A DNA stretch of 7,283 bases, from the NCBI GenBank assembly GCA_021780095.1, contig JAJXZK010000267.1, forward strand, positions 1 through 7,283. The letters are read 5' to 3'. Below the pieces are notes generated by a model. The model did not search any database. It was not told the DNA's origin and saw nothing but the letters and a program-made list of their open reading frames with translations. Every line of letters starts with the position of its first letter. Position 1 is the first letter of the stretch. This stretch comes from Acidobacteriota bacterium. Its GTDB lineage: Bacteria > Acidobacteriota > Terriglobia > Terriglobales > Acidobacteriaceae. Below are positions 1 to 4,986 of this stretch, one piece after another. Both the position numbers and the translations under genes were made by a program.

Positions 1-2016
1 TTCTTCCACCTGTTTGCGCGGCTTTGTCGCCTGCTCCGCGCTCATGTTTGGAACCAATGCCAGCAGCGTGCCAAACGCCATCACCACCACGCCAATCCAG
101 ATCCAGGCCACCAGTGGGTTAATGATGACCTTGATGATGGGTTGATTCGTGTCCTGATTTCTGCCTTCGTAGACCACGTATAAATCGCGTTCTAACGTGG
201 AATGATTCGCCACCATGGTTTCGGTCTGCTGGCTGGCATGATAGAACCGCCGTTCCGGCGCCATCTGCGTCAGGAACTTGCCGTTCTTGTACACATTCAG
301 CAACTCGTATTCGCTGTCGTAATTCGCATTGGAGTCCTGGGTGTAGCTCTGGCATACCAGGCGATACTGCCCGATCGTCATCGAGTCATGAAAACCCATT
401 TCCTGCTCGTTCGACTGATTAAAGGCAGAACCCGCAAGTCCGATGAATACAATCACAACACCGATATGGACCAGGTGGCCGCCATAGCGACGAGTGTTGC
501 GTCGCGTCAGCTGCACCAGCGAAAGCAGCATATTCTTGCCAGTGTGGCGCTGAATGACGCGAGCCCCGCGCCAGAATTCGCTGCCCACCGCGGTGATCAC
601 CAGAGCCGCCAGCGAGAACGTCATCAACGAGTACAGGGTGCCCCTATCTTGCCAGGGACGCATGCCGGCTGCCATCAGAACCAATGCCGTCACCACTCCG
701 GCGATACACGGCCATAGGAAGTTCCGCTTGACGCTCTTGAAGGAGGTGCTGCGCCAGGCCAGGATTGGACCAATACCGGTGAGGAATAACAGGAAAATGG
801 CGATCGGCACAGCCACGCGGTTGTAGAACGGCGGACCGACCGTGACCTTCGAACCCTCCACATATTCCGAAATGATCGGGAATAGCGTTCCCCACAACAC
901 CGTAAAGCAGGCTGCCAGCAGGACAAGATTGTTGAACAGGAAACTCGATTCGCGCGATACCAGCGACTCCAGTTTGTGCTCAGACTGCAGATGGTTTCGC
1001 TGCAATATATACGTGAAAAGGCAAACACTGAGCACGATCAGCAGGAAAACCCAGAACCAGGTTCCGATCGACGACTCAGCAAATGCGTGCACAGAGCTGA
1101 CCAGTCCGCTCCGCGTCAGCAGCGTGCCCAGAATCGACAGCATGAACGTCGTGAAAATCAGCCACACGTTCCAGGACTTCATCATGCCGCGCTTTTCCTG
1201 CATCATGACGGAGTGCAGAAATGCTGTGCCTGTCAGCCACGGCATCAGGGAAGCATTTTCGACCGGGTCCCAGCCCCAATAGCCTCCCCAACCCAGAACA
1301 GCATAAGCCCAATGCATGCCAAGAAAGATGCCACAGGTAAGAAACAGCCAAGTCACCATGGTCCAGCGACGGGTAATGTGGATCCACTTTTCGCCCGGGT
1401 ATCGCATCATCAGCGCGCCCAGCGCGAAGGCAAACGGGACACTGAATCCGACATAACCCAGGTACAACATCGGGGGATGAATTACCATCTCCGGATATTG
1501 CAGCAGCGGATTTAAACCGAACCCGTCCGCCGGTACAGTTCCCTGCACCAAAGCAAACGGCGGCGCTGGAAACACGATCAACAACGTGAAGAAGATTTGA
1601 ACAGCGGCCAGGATGGTAGAGGCATAAGCGGTCAGCTTGACGTCAACCTTGTGGCGCACCCGCAGCACAAATCCGTAGGCGGCCAGCAACCACGCCCACA
1701 GCAGCAGCGAACCTTCCTGCCCAGACCACAACGCCGCAAACTTATACGGCCACGGCAATGCCCGGTTGGAATGGTGGAGGATATAGGAAACCGAGAAGTC
1801 GTTGGTAAACGCGCAATATACCAAGGCGAAAACAGCCGCGCTCAGGGCAATAAAGCTTCCAATTCCGGCGCGTCGCGCAGACTCCGCCAGACGTTCCGCC
1901 CTGAAGCTGGCGTGTGGATAAACGGCGATCTGTCGCAGTGCGAAGGCACCCACCACAAAGTTGTAGGCGCACAGAACCAGACCGAGAAGGATTGCGAAAC
2001 TACCGAATGCCGCCAT
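1..2016 (-). CDS. ccmF: Cytochrome c heme lyase CcmF (3' end outside window)
   Basis: CcmF is the large inner-membrane subunit of System I cytochrome c maturation. With CcmH/CcmI it moves heme from holo-CcmE to the CXXCH motif of apocytochromes at the periplasmic face. I read the frame codon by codon: 672 codons are open without a stop or frameshift, running off position 1. The family is about 650 residues in E. coli, so only a short tail is missing. Visible signatures include the N-terminal SNRALPWPYKFAALWSGQEGS segment, HPPMLYLGYVGF (H180), the WWD heme-handling motif WGWDPVENA (residues 247-255), H268, SVHAF (H310), LAWRS, and VHIGVV (H517). These four His match the E. coli heme ligands H173, H261, H303 and H491, the first three at a constant offset of 7. 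The C-terminal part has a periplasmic domain (PERRFY) and a last membrane segment NPLVAWIWIG. The start is fixed: the in-frame stop TAG at 2026-2028 lies just upstream and ATG 2014-2016 is the first start after it. The Shine-Dalgarno is weak (CAGG). Confidence 0.97.
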   Translation of the reverse strand, partial: MAAFGSFAILLGLVLCAYNFVVGAFALRQIAVYPHASFRAERLAESARRAGIGSFIALSAAVFALVYCAFTNDFSVSYILHHSNRALPWPYKFAALWSGQEGSLLLWAWLLAAYGFVLRVRHKVDVKLTAYASTILAAVQIFFTLLIVFPAPPFALVQGTVPADGFGLNPLLQYPEMVIHPPMLYLGYVGFSVPFAFALGALMMRYPGEKWIHITRRWTMVTWLFLTCGIFLGMHWAYAVLGWGGYWGWDPVENASLMPWLTGTAFLHSVMMQEKRGMMKSWNVWLIFTTFMLSILGTLLTRSGLVSSVHAFAESSIGTWFWVFLLIVLSVCLFTYILQRNHLQSEHKLESLVSRESSFLFNNLVLLAACFTVLWGTLFPIISEYVEGSKVTVGPPFYNRVAVPIAIFLLFLTGIGPILAWRSTSFKSVKRNFLWPCIAGVVTALVLMAAGMRPWQDRGTLYSLMTFSLAALVITAVGSEFWRGARVIQRHTGKNMLLSLVQLTRRNTRRYGGHLVHIGVVIVFIGLAGSAFNQSNEQEMGFHDSMTIGQYRLVCQSYTQDSNANYDSEYELLNVYKNGKFLTQMAPERRFYHASQQTETMVANHSTLERDLYVVYEGRNQDTNQPIIKVIINPLVAWIWIGVVVMAFGTLLALVPNMSAEQATKPRKQVEE

Positions 2017-2056
2017 TAGCGCCTGCTATACCCTGTCGCTTGTCGCCGAGTCACGG

Positions 2057-2066
2057 TCCACGTGGA
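2057..2066. promoter_or_regulatory. Perfect 10-bp palindrome upstream of ccmF
   Basis: TCCACGTGGA is a perfect palindrome 41-50 bases upstream of the ccmF ATG. In that position it could be an operator overlapping the ccmF promoter or 5' leader. No regulator is known from the window, and a palindrome of this length can occur by chance. Confidence 0.25.
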
Positions 2067-2145
2067 TCGGTCAGGCAAAATTCTGCCCCACTTGCCGGAA
2101 AGCCATCATTCTCTTGGATTCTCTACAGTCTGAAGCTTAGGAGAT

Positions 2146-2173
2146 ATGGTGTCGCCGTCACAGTGACCACCAT
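2146..2173. promoter_or_regulatory. Nested dyad ATGGTG..GTCAC-A-GTGAC..CACCAT
   Basis: An outer inverted repeat ATGGTG (2146-2151)/CACCAT (2168-2173) encloses an inner one, GTCAC-A-GTGAC (2157-2167), with an unpaired TCGCC on one side only. It lies 130-157 bases upstream of the ccmF start. It may be a protein binding site or a weak hairpin; the asymmetry argues against a simple operator. Function not known. Confidence 0.25.
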
Positions 2174-2263
2174 CACAATCATACAGATTTATCCCGAGTC
2201 AGCCCATCGCCGCACCTGCTACAGGAGTGTCGAGACATCGACCCCAATCGGGCGATATCGTGC

Positions 2264-2286
2264 AAAAACATGCCTCTACAGGCATG
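2264..2286 (-). terminator. Rho-independent terminator of the usp gene
   Basis: Read on the minus strand this is CATGCCT-GTAG-AGGCATG followed directly by TTTTT. It is a perfect 7-bp stem (2280-2286 with 2269-2275), a four-base loop and a five-base T run (2268-2264). It starts about 32 bases after the usp stop codon, the expected place for an intrinsic terminator. It implies that ccmF, further along the same strand, has its own promoter. Confidence 0.75.
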
Positions 2287-2318
2287 AGACGTCGAAGATC
2301 CACGAATGCGTCCCCGAA

Positions 2319-3239
2319 TCAGAAAAGATGACCCCGAACCCCCAGCACAGGACACTCGGCACCCCGAATGATCTGCGACAGCGTCGACCAGGGAGAATGA
2401 TCCGCCAGCGTTGAACTTTCTCGGACGCCAACCACAATCAGGTTTGCCGCTTCCGCTTGCGCAACTCGCAGAATCTCTTCGCTGGCATTGCCTACCTCGA
2501 CGCGCACCTTGGGCTCGCACCATTGCTCCGCATCGGGAGGTAGGAGCTGTCGCAATTCCTGCAACAGCAAGCGATCCTCGCCGTTCCGGGAACTCTCCAC
2601 CGCTTTGGGCCCGGGCTTTCTGACGTGCAGTAGCGTCAACCGAGCGTTCATTTCCTCTGCGATTGAAGATGCGTACTGCGCCGGACGAAATGCGTTGGTT
2701 TCCAGATCCGTGGCGAAGACGATGGATCGAATGGTATCGAGGTTTTCGCGGCATTGTGGGCCAATTACCAGCACCGGACATGGTACCCTGCGAAGCACGC
2801 TTTCAGCGACCGATCCAAAGGCAAGTTTCTTCAATCCCTCGGCGCCGTGGGAACCCACAACCACCAGGTCCGCACTCTGCGCCCGTGCAATCCCATCGAT
2901 CAAGTCTGTCGGCTCGGCAAATTCAATGGCTGTGCGATGAGGGGTCGATCCGAGTTTTGCCTTGGAAACGACAACTTCCATCTGTGCTCGGGCGGTATCC
3001 ACATCCGCCTCCAACAACTCTGGGGTGGCTCCAGGACCATACAGTACCGGAGTCACGGCATGCACCAGAATAAGCGTCCCTCCAAACTGGTCCGCGAGAG
3101 ATCTTGCAGCGTTCAGCGCGGTAACCACGGGTCCGGAAAAATCGACACCGAGAAGAATCGTTTTGAATTTTGCTTTGTAGGTTCCGAGCCGCAGTCCGGC
3201 GTCGGCGGGAGAATCGGCTTGTACACGAAGTTCGTCCAT
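2319..3239 (-). CDS. Universal stress protein, tandem UspA domains
   Basis: This is a 306-residue soluble cytoplasmic protein made of two UspA folds in tandem. Domain 1 (about 25-160) opens with FKTILLGVDFSG and carries the complete ATP-binding pattern G-x2-G-x9-G-S (G129, G132, G142, S143), ending in RVPCPVLVIG. Domain 2 (about 170-302) opens with IRSIVFATDLE and ends in AECPVLGVRG. Its equivalent loop reads GVRESSTLADHSPWSTL, so the second and third glycines of the pattern are lost and this half probably does not bind ATP in the usual way. The first 20 residues are a polar extension. Proteins of this type help survival under starvation, oxidative or oxygen-limiting stress, but their biochemical role is rarely known and cannot be told here. 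The ATG is supported by AGGAGG four bases upstream. It is divergent from the NRAMP-like gene and followed by its own terminator, so it is probably monocistronic. Confidence 0.93.
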   Translation of the reverse strand: MDELRVQADSPADAGLRLGTYKAKFKTILLGVDFSGPVVTALNAARSLADQFGGTLILVHAVTPVLYGPGATPELLEADVDTARAQMEVVVSKAKLGSTPHRTAIEFAEPTDLIDGIARAQSADLVVVGSHGAEGLKKLAFGSVAESVLRRVPCPVLVIGPQCRENLDTIRSIVFATDLETNAFRPAQYASSIAEEMNARLTLLHVRKPGPKAVESSRNGEDRLLLQELRQLLPPDAEQWCEPKVRVEVGNASEEILRVAQAEAANLIVVGVRESSTLADHSPWSTLSQIIRGAECPVLGVRGHLF

Positions 3240-3243
3240 AAAC

Positions 3244-3249
3244 CCTCCT
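3244..3249 (-). promoter_or_regulatory. Shine-Dalgarno of usp
   Basis: On the minus strand AGGAGG is followed by GTTT and the ATG of the usp gene. It is the strongest ribosome binding site in the window and fixes the start at 3239, suggesting high translation. Confidence 0.75.
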
Positions 3250-3302
3250 GGAACGCGTATGGAAATACGCCCTCAAATCAGGTCGTTATCAGTTCCGTCT
3301 GG

Positions 3303-3308
3303 AGCCTA
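3303..3308 (-). promoter_or_regulatory. Possible -10 element of usp
   Basis: On the minus strand TAGGCT (three of six matches to TATAAT, including the key TA and final T) lies at -12 to -7 for a transcript start near 3296. With that start the CRP/FNR-like dyad at 3331-3344 would be centred at -41.5, the class II activator position. The start was chosen to fit, so this is a hypothesis; there is no good -35 hexamer, as expected for an activator-dependent promoter. Confidence 0.3.
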
Positions 3309-3330
3309 ACGAAAAGGCCGCCCCATTTCA

Positions 3331-3344
3331 GTGACTCGGGTCAC
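3331..3344. promoter_or_regulatory. CRP/FNR-family-like operator upstream of usp
   Basis: GTGAC-TCGG-GTCAC is a perfect 5-bp inverted repeat with a four-base spacer, equal to GTGA-N6-TCAC, the core of the CRP consensus TGTGA-N6-TCACA. It lies 92-105 bases upstream of the usp ATG. Many CRP/FNR-superfamily regulators use this half-site geometry, and usp genes are frequent members of such regulons. Which regulator acts cannot be told. It also overlaps sequence that could serve the divergent gene (TATCAT at 3347-3352 on the plus strand resembles a -10), so it might control both directions. Confidence 0.4.
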
Positions 3345-3385
3345 GGTATCATCACTCCAGTCACGGATGCCCCTCCTTGGGTCGA

Positions 3386-3423
3386 CCAGGCGCAAGCCTG
3401 GCGATCGATGCGTTCGCCCAGGC
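3386..3423 (+). promoter_or_regulatory. Two mutually exclusive hairpins in the divergent intergenic region
   Basis: CCAGGC-GCAA-GCCTGG (3386-3401) is a perfect 6-bp stem with a GNRA-type GCAA tetraloop. The right arm GCCTGG (3396-3401) can instead pair with a second CCAGGC copy at 3418-3423, extended by CGA/TCG with one bulged C, giving an alternative stem. CCAGGCGC occurs twice, at 3386-3393 and 3418-3425. If transcribed toward the NRAMP-like gene, the two folds exclude each other. It is also compatible with an ordinary intergenic repeat. No T run follows, so it is not a classical terminator. Confidence 0.35.
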
Positions 3424-3474
3424 GCCGCTTCGTCCCGTCAAGCCGCGCGTGCGATCAAGTGTGTTCTTATAAAA

Positions 3475-3479
3475 AAGGA
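3475..3479 (+). promoter_or_regulatory. Shine-Dalgarno of the Cys-rich mini-ORF
   Basis: AAGGA is followed by seven bases and then the ATG at 3487. This is near-optimal spacing and the main reason to take the 13-codon ORF seriously; the NRAMP-like gene downstream has a far poorer site. Confidence 0.5.
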
Positions 3480-3486
3480 CACTAAT

Positions 3487-3528
3487 ATGTGCTGTTCGTC
3501 ACGTTTTAGGAACTCGGACCCATGCTAG
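3487..3528 (+). CDS. Putative Cys-rich leader peptide, 13 aa
   Basis: The ORF reads ATG TGC TGT TCG TCA CGT TTT AGG AAC TCG GAC CCA TGC TAG, peptide MCCSSRFRNSDPC. I do not recognise it from a named family. Three of 13 residues are Cys, two directly after the start, and it has a Shine-Dalgarno AAGGA at 7-base spacing. It ends 158 bases before the NRAMP-like gene on the same strand. The Cys codons 2 and 3 lie inside the left arm of a perfect 11-bp inverted repeat (3490-3500 with 3576-3586). The stop codon and third Cys codon lie in a second small hairpin (3517-3532). This is the layout expected of a leader peptide whose translation sets the fold of the mRNA. Cys-rich upstream ORFs that sense cysteine supply are known in mycobacteria. 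Alternatively the frame is fortuitous and only the RNA structure matters; it continues an open frame from 3331, so openness by itself is not evidence. Confidence 0.4.
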   Translation: MCCSSRFRNSDPC

Positions 3529-3586
3529 GGTCACCATATAACACTGCGATTCCAGCTGAGTAGAGGAGCGCAGCGGACGAACAGCA
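3490..3586 (+). ncRNA. Candidate structured 5' leader (three-way junction) before the NRAMP-like gene
   Basis: A perfect 11-bp inverted repeat, TGCTGTTCGTC (3490-3500) and GACGAACAGCA (3576-3586), can close a domain containing two further stems. The first is GACCC (3517-3521)/GGGTC (3528-3532) with loop ATGCTA. The second is CTGCG (3544-3548)/CGCAG (3569-3573), continued by TCC (3551-3553)/GGA (3565-3567) across a small internal loop. Together this is a plausible three-way junction of about 97 bases. I could not match it to a known riboswitch: it does not show the yybP-ykoY manganese or M-box magnesium signatures I can recall. The closing stem begins directly after the ATG of the mini-ORF, so ribosomes translating it would open the stem. 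It may be a cis-regulatory leader or an independent RNA; its promoter was not identified. Confidence 0.4.
3509..3532 (+). promoter_or_regulatory. Possible ECF-sigma-type promoter (GGAAC-N16-GTC)
   Basis: GGAAC at 3509-3513 and GTC at 3530-3532 are 16 bases apart, the general arrangement of ECF (extracytoplasmic function) sigma promoters. A TATAAC follows at 3537-3542. If real it would start transcripts inside the leader, bypassing the mini-ORF. The motif is short and overlaps the small hairpin, so chance is a fair explanation. Confidence 0.18.
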
Positions 3587-3686
3587 ATTGAATCCGGGAC
3601 GACGGATTAGGACATGGAATGAGACAGCGATTCGACATTCAAATGGTCTTTCCTGCACCCGGTAGTATTGAGGTTTAGCTTTTTTC

Positions 3687-4934
3687 GTGAAAACTGTCTC
3701 GACTCCCACTCTATCTCGACTCCCGACCCGCTGGCGGCTTTTCGTGGCTGTCATGGGGCCCGGCATCGTTGTGATGCTTGCCGACACCGACGTCGGCAGC
3801 ATCATTACGGCTGCGCAGAGCGGTGCCCAATGGGGATACCGCCTGCTCCTGCTGCAGTTTCTTCTCATTCCTGTTCTCTTTGTCGTGCAGGATCTGACGG
3901 TGCGCCTGGGCGTGTTCACGGGCAAGGGGCATGGGGAACTCATTCGGGAAAGATTTGGCTCTGGATGGGCCTGGGTCTCCGTCGTCGGATTGGCGGTGGC
4001 CACCATTGGAGCTCTGCTGACGGAGTTTTCCGGCGTTGCCGCCGTAGGACAGCTTTTCGGTGTGCCGCGGGGCTTCAGCGTAGCCCTGGCGGCCGCATTT
4101 CTGTTACTCGTCGTATGGACCGGTTCCTACCGTCGCGTGGAGCGCGTGGCCATCGCGCTGGGTCTTTTTGAATTTGCGTTTTTCTGGGTTGCCATTGCCG
4201 CCCACCCGCACGCCCACGACTTAGCGGCCGGTCTTATGCACGCCCCGTTGTCCTCCCCGGCCTATCTTTATCTCGTCTCGGCCAATATCGGAGCCGTCAT
4301 CATGCCGTGGATGATCTTTTATCAGCAGTCCGCCATCGCCGATAAAGGTCTTCGCCCCGAACACTATCGAGACGCTCGCTGGGATACCGGGATTGGCGCA
4401 GTCGTCACTCAGTTGGTGATGGCGGCTGTTCTGGTAGCCACCGCGGCCACCATCGGAAAAGTGAACCCGAACGCAAGCCTGAATACCATCGGAGATATCA
4501 CCCACGCGCTAACGCCATTTATGGGTGTTGCCCTGGGACGACTGCTGTTCAGCCTTGGCGTCCTCGGTGCCGCAATGATTTCTTCTGTCGTTGTTTCCCT
4601 GGCTGCTGCCTGGGGATTTGGCGAGGTAACCGGCTACAAACACTCACTCGAACACAATCCGCTGGAGGCGCCATGGTTTTACGTGGTCTTCACAATCGGC
4701 GTGGTGGCGGGCGCCGTGATGGTGGCGACGATTCCGGATCTGGTGGCTCTCACCATATGGGTTGAGGTCATGAATGCCTTCCTACTTCCCATGGTGCTTG
4801 GCTTTCTGGTGGTTTTGTCCGTGACCGCCCTGCCCGAACCCTACCGCCTGGCGGGAACCTATCGATGGATCGTGGTGGGTGTGACCGGTCTCACTTCCTG
4901 CCTGGCGGTATATGCCGGTTTGCGGGGCATGTAA
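3687..4934 (+). CDS. NRAMP-family metal-ion transporter with altered binding-site motifs
   Basis: This 415-residue inner-membrane protein has about eleven hydrophobic segments, the family's usual size. NRAMP (SLC11, MntH) proteins import divalent metals such as Mn2+ or Fe2+ with protons. Family marks are VMGPGIVVMLADTD in TM1, QSGAQWGYRLLLLQ, the TM2 end QDLTVRLGVFTGKG, TEFSG in TM3 (112-116) and GAVIMPW in TM6. In place of TM1 DPGN it has DVGS (35-38): the metal-ligand Asp is kept, but the Asn ligand is Ser. In TM6 the A-x-x-M ligands are kept (A203, M206) but the usual MPH reads MPW (W208). Such changes occur in NRAMP-related branches with different ion choice, for example the NRMT magnesium transporters, so the substrate should not be assumed to be manganese. 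A His-rich loop HPHAHD (173-178) precedes TM6. The start is GTG: TGA at 3669-3671 closes the frame upstream and the next ATG (3753) would remove part of TM1. The Shine-Dalgarno is poor (GAGG 13 bases away), suggesting regulated or leader-dependent translation. Confidence 0.9.
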   Translation: MKTVSTPTLSRLPTRWRLFVAVMGPGIVVMLADTDVGSIITAAQSGAQWGYRLLLLQFLLIPVLFVVQDLTVRLGVFTGKGHGELIRERFGSGWAWVSVVGLAVATIGALLTEFSGVAAVGQLFGVPRGFSVALAAAFLLLVVWTGSYRRVERVAIALGLFEFAFFWVAIAAHPHAHDLAAGLMHAPLSSPAYLYLVSANIGAVIMPWMIFYQQSAIADKGLRPEHYRDARWDTGIGAVVTQLVMAAVLVATAATIGKVNPNASLNTIGDITHALTPFMGVALGRLLFSLGVLGAAMISSVVVSLAAAWGFGEVTGYKHSLEHNPLEAPWFYVVFTIGVVAGAVMVATIPDLVALTIWVEVMNAFLLPMVLGFLVVLSVTALPEPYRLAGTYRWIVVGVTGLTSCLAVYAGLRGM

Positions 4935-4986
4935 CCCCCCGAGCATTTTCCTAAAATAATTGCTGACTGGCTGCTGGCGGCGCTCT

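Larger units (their letters stand above)
2017..2318. other. Intergenic region between ccmF and usp, no gene seen
   Basis: About 300 bases separate the stop of the usp gene from the ccmF start, both on the minus strand. I see no supportable protein gene here; the open frames lack protein-like composition. It holds a usp terminator (2264-2286) and, nearer ccmF, two dyad-symmetric stretches listed separately. The ccmF promoter must lie here if ccmF is not read through from usp. No convincing -35/-10 pair could be picked by eye; the best pairing (TGTGAC, 17 bases, TAAGCT on the minus strand, within about 2138-2166) is weak. Confidence 0.6.

Noticed and set aside
202..2019. Several plus-strand and other minus-frame ORFs across the first 2 kb
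   Set aside because: All overlap ccmF in other frames. The ccmF frame is unbroken from 2016 to 1 and carries every family motif.
3467..3488. Promoter from TATAAA (3468-3473) or TAATAT (3483-3488)
   Set aside because: Neither has a recognisable -35 at 16-18 bases, and starts there would cut off the Shine-Dalgarno of the mini-ORF.
3687..3689. Known manganese (yybP-ykoY) or magnesium (M-box) riboswitch before the transporter
   Set aside because: I looked for their conserved cores between 3440 and 3686 and did not see them; a covariance-model search would settle it.
4923..4948. Terminator between the NRAMP-like gene and the GGDEF gene
   Set aside because: CGGGG/CCCCG can pair around the stop codon and TTTT follows, but the stem is short, the loop is nine bases and the T run is four bases away, so it is too weak to list.
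4960..4986. TTG start for the GGDEF protein
   Set aside because: It adds nine residues that are not hydrophobic, has no Shine-Dalgarno, and an ATG is available at 4987.
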